DNA of 64,000 bases from Rhizobium sp. BG4. GTDB lineage: Bacteria; Pseudomonadota; Alphaproteobacteria; Rhizobiales; Rhizobiaceae. The stretch is from the NCBI RefSeq assembly GCF_016864575.1, contig NZ_CP044127.1:372001-436000 (forward strand). The letters are read 5' to 3'. Made by a program: the position numbers and the translations under genes. A model generated the notes under the pieces. The model was not told where the DNA came from. It worked only from the letters and a program-made list of their open reading frames with translations, and did no database searches. Shown here piece by piece: positions 1 to 8,609 of this stretch (positions are counted from its first letter, which is position 1; every line of letters starts with the position of its first letter).

Positions 1-1
1 A

Positions 2-148
2 GATTTTCGCCAAACGGGCGCGCGAGGTACGGCTGCGCTGCAACGCCCCTTCGAGAGCTTGAACCAGGGCGACGGGGAAGAGGTCGCCGGCAAACCGTCC
101 GATCTTACCTCTTCAGAAGGAACTAATGGTGATGCCCGGCGTTTTTGA
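2..148 (+). CDS. C-terminal fragment of an unidentified gene
   Basis: An open frame runs in from the left edge and stops at TGA 146-148, giving the last 48 codons of a protein. The tail is polar and acidic (Gln, Glu, Asp, Ser rich), as is common for a flexible C-terminus. I do not recognise a family. Support comes from the strong factor-independent terminator that follows about 40 bases after the stop on the same strand. The other two plus frames also stay open for 19 to 40 codons here, so the frame choice is uncertain. Confidence 0.3.
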   Translation, partial: DFRQTGARGTAALQRPFESLNQGDGEEVAGKPSDLTSSEGTNGDARRF

Positions 149-188
149 CAGACTGCGACATCCCTCCCGCAGTCGTTATCCTGACTTC

Positions 189-215
189 AACCCTGGCGCC
201 TGCCAGGGTTTTTTT
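189..215 (+). terminator. Rho-independent terminator
   Basis: A 9-bp perfect stem (AACCCTGGC / GCCAGGGTT) with loop GCCT at 198-201 runs straight into seven T residues at 209-215. It ends the plus-strand gene entering from the left edge. It lies about 100 bases beyond the stop of the minus-strand binding-protein gene. Confidence 0.85.
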
Positions 216-318
216 GTGCACAACGCGATGCCAACGTCGACCTCCCTGCTATTGAGGCCGGCACCTGGACGCTCTTTCCTTTTTTCGAGGTCGCCAGCGA
301 TGCGGATCCGGCACAAGG

Positions 319-1119
319 TCATCGGATCGAGAACGGGAAGTATTTTGCGTTGATCGTATCGTACACGTCATTGGCCTGGATCTTGTCCAGCGCGGCATTG
401 AGCTTCGCAAGAAGCGTGACATCGTCGGGGCGAACGGCGATGCCCGCGCCGTCGCCGAAATATTCGGCGTTTTTGACGTCCTCACCTTTGAATTCACAGC
501 AACTGCCGGCCTTCGTATTTGCCAACCAGTCGTACACCGCCAACTTGTCCTCGAAGATGATATCCACGTTTCCCTCGGCCAGGTTCTTGTAGAGATCAGG
601 TGACGCATGGACCACACTTGTTTCTACGCCGGGGTAGAATTTCCGCGCGTAGGACTCCTGCGATGTGGCCGCCGTCACCCCAAGTCTCAAATCTTTCAGA
701 TCATCGGGCGAAGTGCCGGTGATATCGGCGCCTTTGCGCACGATGAATACGGACGGACTATCGTAATATTTGCTGGTGAACGCAACCTGTTGACGCCGCT
801 CCGCGCTCATGGACATTGAGGAAATGATGGCGTCATATTTCTTTGCCAACAGGTTCGGGATCATACCTGTCCATTCCTGCACGATGAACTGGCATTTCAG
901 CGCGGCTGCCTCGCATAACGCCTTTGCGATATCGACATCGAAGCCCTGAAGATTGTTTTCCGAGTCCAGGTAATTGAACGGAGGAAATCCCCCCTCGACG
1001 GCAACTCGCACCATTTCCTGTTCGGCGGCCGAGGAAGAATGGGCGGCACCGACACTCAGCATCAGGCTCGATGCCACAGCCAGCAGTTTGAAGCGGAAAG
1101 ACGTGTTCGATCTGGTCAT
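319..1119 (-). CDS. ABC transporter substrate-binding protein, polar amino-acid type (SBP_bac_3)
   Basis: A periplasmic binding protein of about 266 residues that should capture an amino acid or opine-like solute for an ABC importer. An N-terminal signal peptide (basic start, hydrophobic core, cleavage near the Ala-Ala-Glu at about residue 32) is followed by one family 3 solute-binding domain. The characteristic GFDVDIAKALCE segment lies near residue 60. Start chosen at ATG 1119 because it gives a normal signal peptide; in-frame upstream ATGs at 1131 and 1188 would add a poorly fitting extension. No permease or ATPase gene is adjacent, so it is an orphan receptor or sensor here. It is divergent from the GGDEF-EAL gene. 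Confidence 0.85.
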   Translation of the reverse strand: MTRSNTSFRFKLLAVASSLMLSVGAAHSSSAAEQEMVRVAVEGGFPPFNYLDSENNLQGFDVDIAKALCEAAALKCQFIVQEWTGMIPNLLAKKYDAIISSMSMSAERRQQVAFTSKYYDSPSVFIVRKGADITGTSPDDLKDLRLGVTAATSQESYARKFYPGVETSVVHASPDLYKNLAEGNVDIIFEDKLAVYDWLANTKAGSCCEFKGEDVKNAEYFGDGAGIAVRPDDVTLLAKLNAALDKIQANDVYDTINAKYFPFSIR

Positions 1120-1271
1120 CGTGTAATCCATCTGGTTGAGCATCAGAACTCGGACAGTCGAACACGAAACCTTTAAGAAGCTCATCATGCTGACCGGCTA
1201 AATTTGCAGTCGCTTGAAAAGCCTTTCGTAATCTATGCCCTCCAGAATTGAAAAATCTGGGAGAGGTACCT

Positions 1272-3521
1272 TTGTCCGCATATGATTTTCCACAACGTCT
1301 GGCCAAAAGAGCAACACGATCGTCAAGTGCGACACTGGCCTTGCTCGCAATCAGTGGGCTGGCGATCCTGGGGCTGGTTTTTGTTGCAGCCCTCTGGGCA
1401 GGAAAAGAAAGCGATGCCGCAGCGCTCGACCGTCAGCGAAAGCTGGTCGACAGCCGCTTGCAGGATCAGGTCGACCGTGTTTCGAACGACCTCAGGCTGA
1501 TGGCGGCCGGATACTCCTCACTTATTTCAGCCAGTGCCTCGATGAGCAATGAGGACGATGCAGGCACGGCACAAGCGTTTGCGACCATGTCCAAGACCGT
1601 GTTCGGCTACAACGGGACGTTTTTGATAACACCCACAGGGGACCTGGCCTTCGCTTCGGACCCGGAAACGACCCGACGTTACAAATGGATCCGCCCGCTC
1701 CTCCTGCCAATGGTCAGGACCGTCTTGCATGGAAAAGAAGCAGCCGCTGCAAACGCACCGATCCGCGTCGATCTGATGCGCCTGGAAGGCCGTCCGTCGA
1801 TAGCAGGCATAGCATCCATTGACGCAGCATCCCGGACGTCCCAGCCGTTGCTTCTTGCCGCGTTCCGGTTCTTGGATGGGCCCACCCTTGATACCTTGAG
1901 CCGGGAGCAAGGCCTGGCGGGTGCTCGATATGCGCGAACCGCTGATGCAGAGGCGAACGAAGTTGCTTTCCAAATCGAGGCCACGGCGACACATGAACCG
2001 ATCGGCTTCATTATCTGGACGCCTGACCTGCCTGGATCCCGGGTCGTGGCGCGGCTGACCCCGCTTCTGACGTTCGCAGGCGTGCTGATCGGCGGCCTTT
2101 TCTTTGCCCTCATGGTTCGGCTCAGGAAAAGCCTCTTGGAACTTGCTCAGAGCGAGGACCATGCACGCCACTTGTCTCTCCACGATGTGCTCACCGGCTT
2201 GCCAAACAGAGCGCTATTTTCCGAACGCTTTAAACACTGCCTCGACGGTCTCCGCCACCATGGCAACCAAGCCCTTCTCGCCCTCATCGACCTCGACAGG
2301 TTCAAGGAGGTCAACGACACCTACGGGCATCCGGCAGGCGACGAATTGCTGATCAAGGCAGTCGCGCGCATGCAGGAGCTTCTGGGGAACGCAGATACGC
2401 TTGCAAGAGTGGGCGGTGACGAATTCGCACTGCTTGTGCCCGGTGTTAGCGCCGGACGCGATAATGAACTGCTGCTTCAGATCATAAAAACGCTTAGCGC
2501 GCCCTTTGAACTTCGGGCAGGCGGCGGCGTCATCGTGCGGATCGGCTGCTCGATTGGTGCCGTCGGTATCGTCGAAGGGACGGCTGAGAGAGGAGAGACC
2601 TTACGCCGAGCCGACGTCGCTCTCTATGAAGCAAAGTCGAGCGGCCGCGGAAAATATGTTACCTATGACGTGTCAATGGATAGCCGCGGCAGCGAGAGGG
2701 AAAACCTCACAAGGGAACTCCGCAAGGTTCTTACCGAAATGCCAAGTTCGGCCTGCAATGATCTGAGGCCGGAAGATGATGCTGGCAAGCTCGAGCTGTT
2801 CTTCCAGTCCGTACACCGCGCAACACGCGGCGAGCCTATATCGGGGGCGGAAGCGTTGGTCCGGTGGCGTCATCCCCGGCTTGGGCTTCTTGCTCCCGAC
2901 AGGTTCATCCCGCTTGCCGAAGAAGCTGGGCTGATAGACCAGCTTGGCGAATGGGTTCTGCGCAGGGCGGCAGAAGAGGCTAGAGCATGGCCCGAGATGA
3001 TGACGGTGGCGGTCAATGTTTCCCCCTCCCAACTCCGTCGTCGCGGGTTCGATTCCAAGGTCCTGTCCATCATCGAGGAAACCGGCTTCGATCCGGCGCG
3101 TCTTGAACTTGAGTTAACAGAGGCTGCGCTGTTCGAGGTTGATGCCGCCGTCCAGTCAACCTTGGGAAATCTTCGCTCTCAGGGTGTCCGAATTGCGCTC
3201 GACGATTTCGGAACCGGCTTTTCGTCCCTTAGCCACCTGCTCCAGATCAACATCGACAGGATCAAAATCGACCGCTCATTCGTGACGCTGCTCGGAAGCA
3301 AGGCGGAGGGAGCCACCATCGTTTCGTCCGTCATTGCTTTGAGCCGGAAACTGGGGAAGGCGGCAACCGCAGAAGGCGTCGAAACTGTCGGACAACAAGA
3401 CTTTCTGATTGCCGCAGGCTGCACCGATCTCCAAGGTTACCTCTATTCCCGCCCCCTTCCCTGCGCCGAGTTCGCTGCGTTGATGCTGACGCCCGACGGA
3501 AGATTACGCGGACGGATCTAG
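1272..3521 (+). CDS. GGDEF-EAL bifunctional diguanylate cyclase/phosphodiesterase, membrane-anchored
   Basis: A c-di-GMP turnover protein of about 749 residues. It has an N-terminal membrane helix, a roughly 230-residue periplasmic sensor region (CHASE4-like by position), a second helix near residue 270, then GGDEF and EAL domains. The GGDEF signature is intact (RVGGDEFALL, about residue 380). EAL is also intact: GAEALVRWRHP near 525, then LELTEAALFE, LDDFGTGFSSL, KIDRSFV and AEGVET. Both activities are therefore possible. Start chosen as TTG 1272, preceded by GGGAGAGG at 1259-1266 with proper spacing; an upstream TTG at 1248 has no ribosome site. It stands alone, divergent from the binding-protein gene, which may supply the signal. 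Confidence 0.92.
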   Translation: MSAYDFPQRLAKRATRSSSATLALLAISGLAILGLVFVAALWAGKESDAAALDRQRKLVDSRLQDQVDRVSNDLRLMAAGYSSLISASASMSNEDDAGTAQAFATMSKTVFGYNGTFLITPTGDLAFASDPETTRRYKWIRPLLLPMVRTVLHGKEAAAANAPIRVDLMRLEGRPSIAGIASIDAASRTSQPLLLAAFRFLDGPTLDTLSREQGLAGARYARTADAEANEVAFQIEATATHEPIGFIIWTPDLPGSRVVARLTPLLTFAGVLIGGLFFALMVRLRKSLLELAQSEDHARHLSLHDVLTGLPNRALFSERFKHCLDGLRHHGNQALLALIDLDRFKEVNDTYGHPAGDELLIKAVARMQELLGNADTLARVGGDEFALLVPGVSAGRDNELLLQIIKTLSAPFELRAGGGVIVRIGCSIGAVGIVEGTAERGETLRRADVALYEAKSSGRGKYVTYDVSMDSRGSERENLTRELRKVLTEMPSSACNDLRPEDDAGKLELFFQSVHRATRGEPISGAEALVRWRHPRLGLLAPDRFIPLAEEAGLIDQLGEWVLRRAAEEARAWPEMMTVAVNVSPSQLRRRGFDSKVLSIIEETGFDPARLELELTEAALFEVDAAVQSTLGNLRSQGVRIALDDFGTGFSSLSHLLQINIDRIKIDRSFVTLLGSKAEGATIVSSVIALSRKLGKAATAEGVETVGQQDFLIAAGCTDLQGYLYSRPLPCAEFAALMLTPDGRLRGRI

Positions 3522-3635
3522 GATGATCAAGACCGAGCGACCGCGATAGTCGCGACAGTGGGATCCAGCGCTACAGCCCGATCCCAGGATGCGAGGCGCG
3601 GTCAAGCGGTAAAGCACACCTGGTCTTCATCACGA

Positions 3636-4460
3636 TCAAGTTGGATCGGCCCCCATGACAAGGCCTTCGATATCGTGCTTCTGAGTGATCGGGACGAGCT
3701 CATCGACAACCCGGCAGACAAGATGATCTCGCGCAACGTCGGGCAGTGCCTCGTACCAATCGCGTGTCACCATCATGTCATGCATCTCGGCATGACCCGC
3801 CCCTGGCGCGTCGACCCCCAACACCATGACCGGACGGGCAATGGGCGAGCCATGTTCGGTGCCGCGATGAACCGTCAGTGCCGATCTGCAAGAAATGTCG
3901 CCACGTCGTGGATATTTCCGAACGGCTCGCTCGTTGAAGCGCCCCCACAGCGATTTATCCGGAAACATCTCATGCTTCCATTCCCTGCCGTCGTCATACT
4001 GTGTGCCTGGAGCAACTTCGAACGGCCCCATGTCTTCGGTCACGTCGACCCCCGTCAGGTTGAAAGCGAGCGAGGTGATCCTCTTTTCTTCATACGTGTC
4101 GCGTGGGGATGGAAAATCCCGATGCCACGGCTGGAACTTCGCTCCCTGAAACGGTACATCGAGCCCAATTTCGACAATCTGGTAACTGGGGCCCAGAACT
4201 TCGGTGCAAAGTGCTACGACCCATGGATGGGTGATAAGATCGACAAATCCGCCGAAGGCCTGCGGATGTAGCTCGACATACCACCGTCGCGGACCTCGGC
4301 CCACCGCGCCGCCTGGACGCTGGATCGCTTCCCAAAAAGCCGTCATCATGTCTTCGCGCATACGATCGGCCCATTCTGGCGCAAATGCCCCCTTCAAGCC
4401 GACGATGCCATCCGTCCGCAGCGTCTGTGCATCGTTGAGAATTTTTGCACTGTCGTTCAT
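3636..4460 (-). CDS. Phytanoyl-CoA dioxygenase (PhyH) family protein
   Basis: A 274-residue Fe(II)/2-oxoglutarate-dependent oxygenase-like protein. The family uses an His-X-Asp...His triad; here HRDFPSP around residue 140 offers the HxD, and a distal His-Arg (VHRGTEHGSP, about residue 220) offers the third ligand and 2-oxoglutarate contact. The substrate cannot be read from sequence; bacterial members act on varied small molecules, not only phytanoyl-CoA. ATG 4460 is preceded by a strong AAGGAGG. It is divergent from the LacI-type gene, which probably regulates it through the shared 80-bp intergenic region. No partner catabolic genes are adjacent. Confidence 0.85.
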   Translation of the reverse strand: MNDSAKILNDAQTLRTDGIVGLKGAFAPEWADRMREDMMTAFWEAIQRPGGAVGRGPRRWYVELHPQAFGGFVDLITHPWVVALCTEVLGPSYQIVEIGLDVPFQGAKFQPWHRDFPSPRDTYEEKRITSLAFNLTGVDVTEDMGPFEVAPGTQYDDGREWKHEMFPDKSLWGRFNERAVRKYPRRGDISCRSALTVHRGTEHGSPIARPVMVLGVDAPGAGHAEMHDMMVTRDWYEALPDVARDHLVCRVVDELVPITQKHDIEGLVMGADPT

Positions 4461-4517
4461 CGTGTTATCCTCCTTGAACTGTAGGTACGGTAGCGGTACT
4501 AATAAGTTTCAGTCAAG

Positions 4518-4531
4518 CTAATAAATATTAG
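4518..4531. promoter_or_regulatory. Candidate LacI-type operator palindrome
   Basis: CTAAT-AAAT-ATTAG is a perfect 5-bp inverted repeat centred in the 80-bp gap between the divergent PhyH and LacI-family genes. LacI-type proteins bind short palindromes in exactly this position. There is no direct evidence of binding. Confidence 0.4.
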
Positions 4532-4539
4532 GTGCGCTT

Positions 4540-5606
4540 TTGAACGGACGACCACGAGACAAATCGCCCCGCCGAGTGACAATGGCAGATGTGGCGAAGG
4601 CCGCGGGCTGCTCGCAGGCAACGGTATCGCTGGTGCTAAACGACGTCACCGAGGTGCAGATCTCTGCCGAGCTCAAGGCTCGCGTCATCCTTGCGGCTCG
4701 CGAACTCGGCTACGGGGTGTCAGGGCCGGTCAGACGGTCGGGCCTCGACAACCTTCGTGGAAGTTCCGTCGGCTTCATCGTTGATCAGCTTGCAACGACG
4801 CCTGAAGCAATCAATGCAATCGAAGGGGCGCGGATCGTATCGTGGGATCAGGACGTGACGATACTTGTCGCCCAAAGCCTCGACCGTGAAAGGCATGAAG
4901 AACTGGCTATCGAGCGTCTGCTTGCGGCCGGTGTGGGCGGAATAGTCTTCATGTCAGTCTTCACCCGGCCGGTTGAATTGAGCCCGGCCATGCGCAGGCT
5001 CCCAGTGCCCGCGGTCCTTCTGAACTGCTACACATCGGGGGCGAGTATCCCTCAATCATTCCCGACGAGCTCGCTGGCGGTCGGCGCGCCACTGCTACCC
5101 TACTTGACCGTGGCCACCAGCGGATCGCGACGATAACTGGGGAGATGTTTATGGAAGCGGCGGGTCTTCGTCTTGCCGGCTACCGGCTGGCGCTTTCAGA
5201 GCGACGCTTGGACGAGGTTCCTGATTATGTTGTGCGCGGAAACTGGACGCCCTCCTCAGGCTATGACGCGACGCGCCAGCTGATGTCCCTGAAGACGCCG
5301 CCAACGGCAATCTTCTGTCAGAACGATCAGATGGCACTCGGCTGCCTCAATGCGCTGCTGGACATGGGTCTGAAGGTCCCTGACGATATCTCGGTTGTCG
5401 GCTACGACGACAGCGAGATTTGTCGGCAGATAAGACCGCAGTTAACGAGCGTCGACCTTCCGCATCGGACGATGGGAGGGTGGGCTATCGCATCGCTATC
5501 ATCTGCTAGGGGGGCGAAACAACAGGTTAGAAAAGCCGATTGCGCCCTGGTCAACCGGGCATCGGTGATGCGTATCGGTGGCGATGATCGCCGCACGGCT
5601 GAATGA
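4540..5606 (+). pseudogene. LacI-family transcriptional regulator, frameshifted
   Basis: The N-terminal part (from TTG 4540) has a LacI helix-turn-helix, TMADVAKAAGCSQATVSLVL, at residues 14-33, followed by the start of the sugar-binding core. The rest of the core continues in another frame from about 5042 to the stop at 5606, with typical elements such as FCQNDQMALGCL and ISVVGYDDSEI. The break is at a run of five G at 5037-5041; one more G gives an uninterrupted protein of about 355 residues. Given four similar breaks elsewhere in the window this is probably a sequence error and the gene functional. Likely ligand-responsive repressor of the divergent PhyH gene. ATG 4582 is an alternative start but would truncate the HTH. 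Confidence 0.85.
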
Positions 5607-6162
5607 CTTCGGCTCTGCCGCCGGCGACCCCGGCACCGGCTCTCGGTTAACATTGGGGCCCGACTGCGTCGCCTCTACGCTTATCACCTCGCTGCATGTC
5701 CAGACCGGAGAATTGACTAACCTGAGACCGCTGCGTTGGGAATTGAGCCGTTCGAGGCAACGGGGGCCGATCACGTTTGGAATGACGCTTAAGCGGTTGC
5801 CTGCCTCCCTGGGAAGCCGGATCGCTCAAGGCAAGGGTTTCGAGAAGGTTTCCGCGGTAAGTTCCGCAGTAAAGCGCCAGTCGTTCGCCACAGGGACAGT
5901 TGCTTGCTGAGATCGAGGGTTTTTATGAACCGGAAGGCGTCATCGCCCTGAACCTTCCGGTATATCAGTAGAGGGATTGAAGCACTGCGCCATCTGCAAC
6001 GGTTGAAGGACGGGGCATCGATTTCGGTCGGGACAACCGTCTTCGACAAAATTGGCGTAACAGCTGGACGGTTGGACAAAAGTTCTCGCAGTGGCCACTC
6101 CGTGACCGCATTCGCCCGCGCCACCTGAAACATAAAGCCGCTGACTCCAAGCCGATCAATCT
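5607..6162. other. Gene-poor stretch
   Basis: Between the LacI-type gene and the response regulator no convincing gene is visible. Several open frames of 60 to 125 codons exist on both strands, but none has a clear ribosome site, signal or recognisable motif, and they contradict each other in phase. The DNA may hold decayed genes. Confidence 0.4.
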
Positions 6163-6305
6163 TCAAAGCAGCGCATCCAGCGATTGTGTGACAGGCTGGT
6201 AATGGTCGCTGACGCGTTGGCCTTCCAGTTCGAGCCGCAGCCCGGATTCCTCATGCGGCAGGACGACTTCAGTACGGCAAATGGTGTCACGTCTTTTTGA
6301 TTCAC
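6163..6305 (-). CDS. Possible small protein, start region disturbed
   Basis: A minus frame ending at TGA 6163-6165 reads as a well-balanced small protein ending EGQRVSDHYQPVTQSLDALL, with no in-frame start near its beginning. A GTG at 6305 lies in the adjacent frame, and restoring one base in the T5 run (plus strand 6294-6298) would join them into about 47 codons. A strong AAGGAGG lies some 20 bases upstream of that GTG, too far for ideal spacing. I do not recognise the family. It could be a remnant or a real peptide-sized gene. Confidence 0.3.
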
Positions 6306-6351
6306 CGCCAAAGTTCCGGAAAAGCCACCTCCTTTCGCCGGCCTCCGCGCG

Positions 6352-6711
6352 TCAGGCGTGGGCGTGAGATCGTCTCCACTTCGCCGCTGCCTGAAGCGCG
6401 GCTTTGACAACGTCCGGAGTGGCCGGCTTTTCGATCGTCAGCAGACCATCGACCTCCTCGTTCAGTTCAGGACTGCCGGTCACAAAAACCACGCCGATAT
6501 TCCAGCCGGCGACAAGCGCGCGGGCGATTGCGGGACCTGTGATGCCATCGGCAAGCCGCAAGTCGACCAGCGCAATCTCCGTTTCTGGAGCTATCTCCAG
6601 AGCTTCCTGCATGTTGGTCGCGATTCCAACCACTTCAAACCCTAAGCCTAGGGCCACATCCTCGATCGTGAGAGCCACGTCGACTTCATCTTCAACAATC
6701 AAAAGCCGCAT
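6352..6711 (-). CDS. Single-domain response regulator (receiver only)
   Basis: A 119-residue stand-alone receiver domain with no output domain. Acidic pair E7-D8, phosphoacceptor D50 (ALVDLRL), switch Thr78 (VVFVTGSP) and Lys95 (EKPATP) are all present. The FVTGSPE segment resembles that of PhyR-type receivers and partners of HWE kinases. It would act as a phosphate shuttle or sink or as a protein-binding switch. The start at 6711 has AAGGGG upstream. It lies 28 bases downstream of the BA14K gene and may be co-transcribed. A paralogue lies at 11410. No kinase gene is nearby. Confidence 0.88.
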   Translation of the reverse strand: MRLLIVEDEVDVALTIEDVALGLGFEVVGIATNMQEALEIAPETEIALVDLRLADGITGPAIARALVAGWNIGVVFVTGSPELNEEVDGLLTIEKPATPDVVKAALQAAAKWRRSHAHA

Positions 6712-6739
6712 AGCGATCCCCTTGCTCTGAAACAGCTCA

Positions 6740-7321
6740 TCAATTTGCTGCTATTTCCTGACGCGCTGATGGCACGCAGGCGCGACGCGGCCCGTCGAAG
6801 GGCTGATAAGTGTTATCCTTGGCGCGATAAGAGCGGTAGCGTGCAGCGCACCAGGCTACGTTTGCTGTGGCCCGATCCTCGTCTGCACTCTGAGCGACCG
6901 CAGATGGCGGTGCGAAGGGCGATACGCAGGTCCGTGTTTCGCCGCTGAAGCTTCGATATGTATTTTCGGCCTCATCGTATGAGCGATATCGTTGCACGCA
7001 CCAGTCGCGATGAGCTGCAGCTGTGGCCACCTTTTCCTGTACACTATCCGCCTCCAAGCTGCGTTCGACCGGGGTCTTCGTCGCAATCCTGGCACCAGCG
7101 TGATCGGTGACGTAGCTCGAATAGACGGGCTCGACCCGCTCATATTGTTGCTTTGCAACGTCTATCCGCACAGGCTCAGAGGTCCAGAGATCAGGCTCGG
7201 AGAGTGTCGTTAAATGCTGGCCTTCCGGATTGGACATCACAGCAGAAGCTGCTGAAATTCCCACAATACCGGCGCCGACTGCGCAGACGATGCCAAAGAC
7301 CAATGAAGCGACTGCTTTCAT
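6740..7321 (-). CDS. BA14K-family secreted protein with two tandem repeats
   Basis: About 193 residues. A signal peptide or anchor (MKAVASLVFGIVCAVGAG) precedes two copies of the BA14K-type motif, each with Trp-Cys...RYRSY...NTY..F.G..R.CV: one near residue 100 (DWCVQRYRSYDEAENTY) and one near 155 (AWCAARYRSYRAKDNTY). BA14K proteins are exported proteins of Brucella and rhizobia with reported lectin-like or immunoreactive behaviour; the exact role is unknown. Start chosen at ATG 7321 with AGGAAAA upstream rather than ATG 7345, which lacks a ribosome site. It follows the DUF1236 gene on the same strand, separated by a GC-rich hairpin. Confidence 0.8.
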   Translation of the reverse strand: MKAVASLVFGIVCAVGAGIVGISAASAVMSNPEGQHLTTLSEPDLWTSEPVRIDVAKQQYERVEPVYSSYVTDHAGARIATKTPVERSLEADSVQEKVATAAAHRDWCVQRYRSYDEAENTYRSFSGETRTCVSPFAPPSAVAQSADEDRATANVAWCAARYRSYRAKDNTYQPFDGPRRACVPSARQEIAAN

Positions 7322-7349
7322 AGTGCAGTTTTCCTGATGGGACATAAAT

Positions 7350-7376
7350 GGCGGGCGCGGCAGACCCGCGCCCGCC
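7350..7376 (-). terminator. Strong GC-rich hairpin between DUF1236 and BA14K genes
   Basis: A perfect 11-bp inverted repeat (GGCGGGCGCGG / CCGCGCCCGCC, 5-base loop) sits just after the DUF1236 stop. No T run follows on the minus strand, so it may attenuate, or stabilise mRNA ends, rather than be a classical terminator. Confidence 0.55.
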
Positions 7377-7381
7377 GAACG

Positions 7382-7780
7382 TCAATTGATGATCTGGACA
7401 ACTTTGCGCGAAGATGGTTCGACGATGACCCGTTCGTCGTTAACGATCGCGTAGGAATAGGTCGGATTGTCCGGCACGGGCGTGACGACGACTGTTTCAG
7501 GAAGCGGCTGACCTACCACGACCTTCTCCTTTACGACGACCCGCGTGGTCGGAGCCGGAGCTTCCTGGACATAGGTCACCACCTTCTGCGGCGGCGGATC
7601 GATGACTGTGCCGACCACGGCGCCTGCAACGCCACCCACGGCTGCGCCGACCGGGCCGCCGACGATCGCGCCGGTGACCGCTCCGCCAGCGGCTCCATTG
7701 ACGGTCGACGACTGAGCGAATGCTGTGCCTGACAGGAGCGCTGCGGACAGGGTGGCGGCTATCGAGATTTTCGTGAGCAT
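7382..7780 (-). CDS. DUF1236 / glycine-zipper exported protein
   Basis: About 132 residues. A clear signal peptide (MLTKISIAATLSAALLSGTAFA, cut before Gln23) is followed by a Gly/Ala/Val-rich glycine-zipper region (AGGAVTGAIVGGPVGAAVGG, about residues 30-50), then a C-terminal DUF1236-like segment (YSYAIVNDERVIVEPSSRKV). Glycine zippers insert in or associate with membranes; the family is common and poorly characterised in rhizobia. Start chosen at ATG 7780, which has AAGGAGAGG just upstream; an ATG at 7822 would place residues before the signal. A perfect EcfG-type promoter at 7825-7849 points at this gene, so general-stress induction is likely. Confidence 0.85.
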   Translation of the reverse strand: MLTKISIAATLSAALLSGTAFAQSSTVNGAAGGAVTGAIVGGPVGAAVGGVAGAVVGTVIDPPPQKVVTYVQEAPAPTTRVVVKEKVVVGQPLPETVVVTPVPDNPTYSYAIVNDERVIVEPSSRKVVQIIN

Positions 7781-7824
7781 TTTTACCTCTCCTTGGACGC
7801 GGTCTGATCTGACCGCTGCCAAAG

Positions 7825-7849
7825 AACGAGCGAGGCGATTAGCTGTTCC
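7825..7849 (-). promoter_or_regulatory. EcfG-type general-stress promoter (perfect consensus)
   Basis: Read on the minus strand this is GGAAC, 16 bases, CGTT, matching the alphaproteobacterial EcfG (RpoE2) consensus without mismatch. The -10 element ends 45 bases before the DUF1236 start codon. Confidence 0.75.
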
Positions 7850-8341
7850 CTACCCCCGACCTTGGTCCGAGATTAAGCCACTCGGATGCACCGCCGGACC
7901 AAAAAGTCGCCAGCTGAAGACTGGATCCTACTGGTTTAACAGCAGGGGCTACGGTCCCTGATCAGGTTGAAGCTGCTTGGGCTTTGGCCGAACAACATAT
8001 CTCTGGAGTTTCCGCACGCGTCAGGGGCATCCGAGGTCGCCCCTGTCGCGGTCATCCGCTTTAACGACCGAGCTGTCCGAAGCATGGCATCGTGCCTGTC
8101 AATCGCAATCGCACTCTTTTCGGGTTCGGGCGCATGCGGCGTCTAAACGACATTAAAAGATCTGCAGCTTCGAGGCAGCACCCTCTATGGGTGTATCTGT
8201 CAGGACAAACGTGCGGCGGAACGCCCACCCCCGCGGCTGGTGTGGCGGCGTCACTGCCGCACCGCTTCACAGCCCAGACAATTCACACTGGCCAGACCAC
8301 CGCGCGGCCGTTCAATCCAACGCCAGATTTGGCTCTGCAAC
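7850..8341. other. No gene recognised
   Basis: Short conflicting open frames only; none has a convincing ribosome site or family resemblance. Confidence 0.4.
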
Positions 8342-8563
8342 TCAAGCCGTTTGCCGGAAATCTTCCGGCTGCAGGCGAACGCCCCTGCAGATCAGGCCCC
8401 AAGTCGGGCAATGCGATGTGGTGTGACTGAACGGGCTGGCTGGCTCGTCGGGATCCGGATCGCGGACGGGTTCGTCTGCGGGAACACGATCAGGATCCTG
8501 CGGAGGTCTGTCGATCGGTGATGGCGATTGTGGCGGGACGATAGGTTCGTTTGGAACAGACAT
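8342..8563 (-). CDS. Small proline-rich protein, probable stress gene
   Basis: A 73-residue protein beginning MSVPNEPIVPPQSPSPIDRP, rich in Pro, Asp and Glu over its first 45 residues, so probably disordered. I do not recognise a characterised family. ATG 8563 is preceded by GAGGAGAG at ideal spacing; the longer frame to 8596 has no ribosome site. A perfect EcfG-type promoter lies about 22 bases upstream of the start codon, so stress-sigma control is very likely. The last 25 residues look less constrained, and a frame change there is possible. Confidence 0.6.
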   Translation of the reverse strand: MSVPNEPIVPPQSPSPIDRPPQDPDRVPADEPVRDPDPDEPASPFSHTTSHCPTWGLICRGVRLQPEDFRQTA

Positions 8564-8584
8564 GTTTGCTCTCCTCACGCGCCG

Positions 8585-8609
8585 AACGCAGCGCATGGTC
8601 CCAAGTTCC
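8585..8609 (-). promoter_or_regulatory. EcfG-type general-stress promoter (perfect consensus)
   Basis: Minus strand GGAAC, 16 bases, CGTT, with the -10 ending 21 bases before the start codon of the proline-rich protein at 8563. The spacing to a gene with a strong ribosome site makes it a convincing promoter. Confidence 0.8.

Noticed and set aside
5030..5050. Programmed ribosomal frameshifting as the explanation of the G-run breaks
   Set aside because: The same one-base deficit occurs in five unrelated families that do not use recoding, with no shared slippery heptamer or downstream structure.
5789..6166. 125-codon minus frame between LacI and the response regulator
   Set aside because: TTG start without a ribosome site, no motif, and conflicting frames on both strands; not enough to call.
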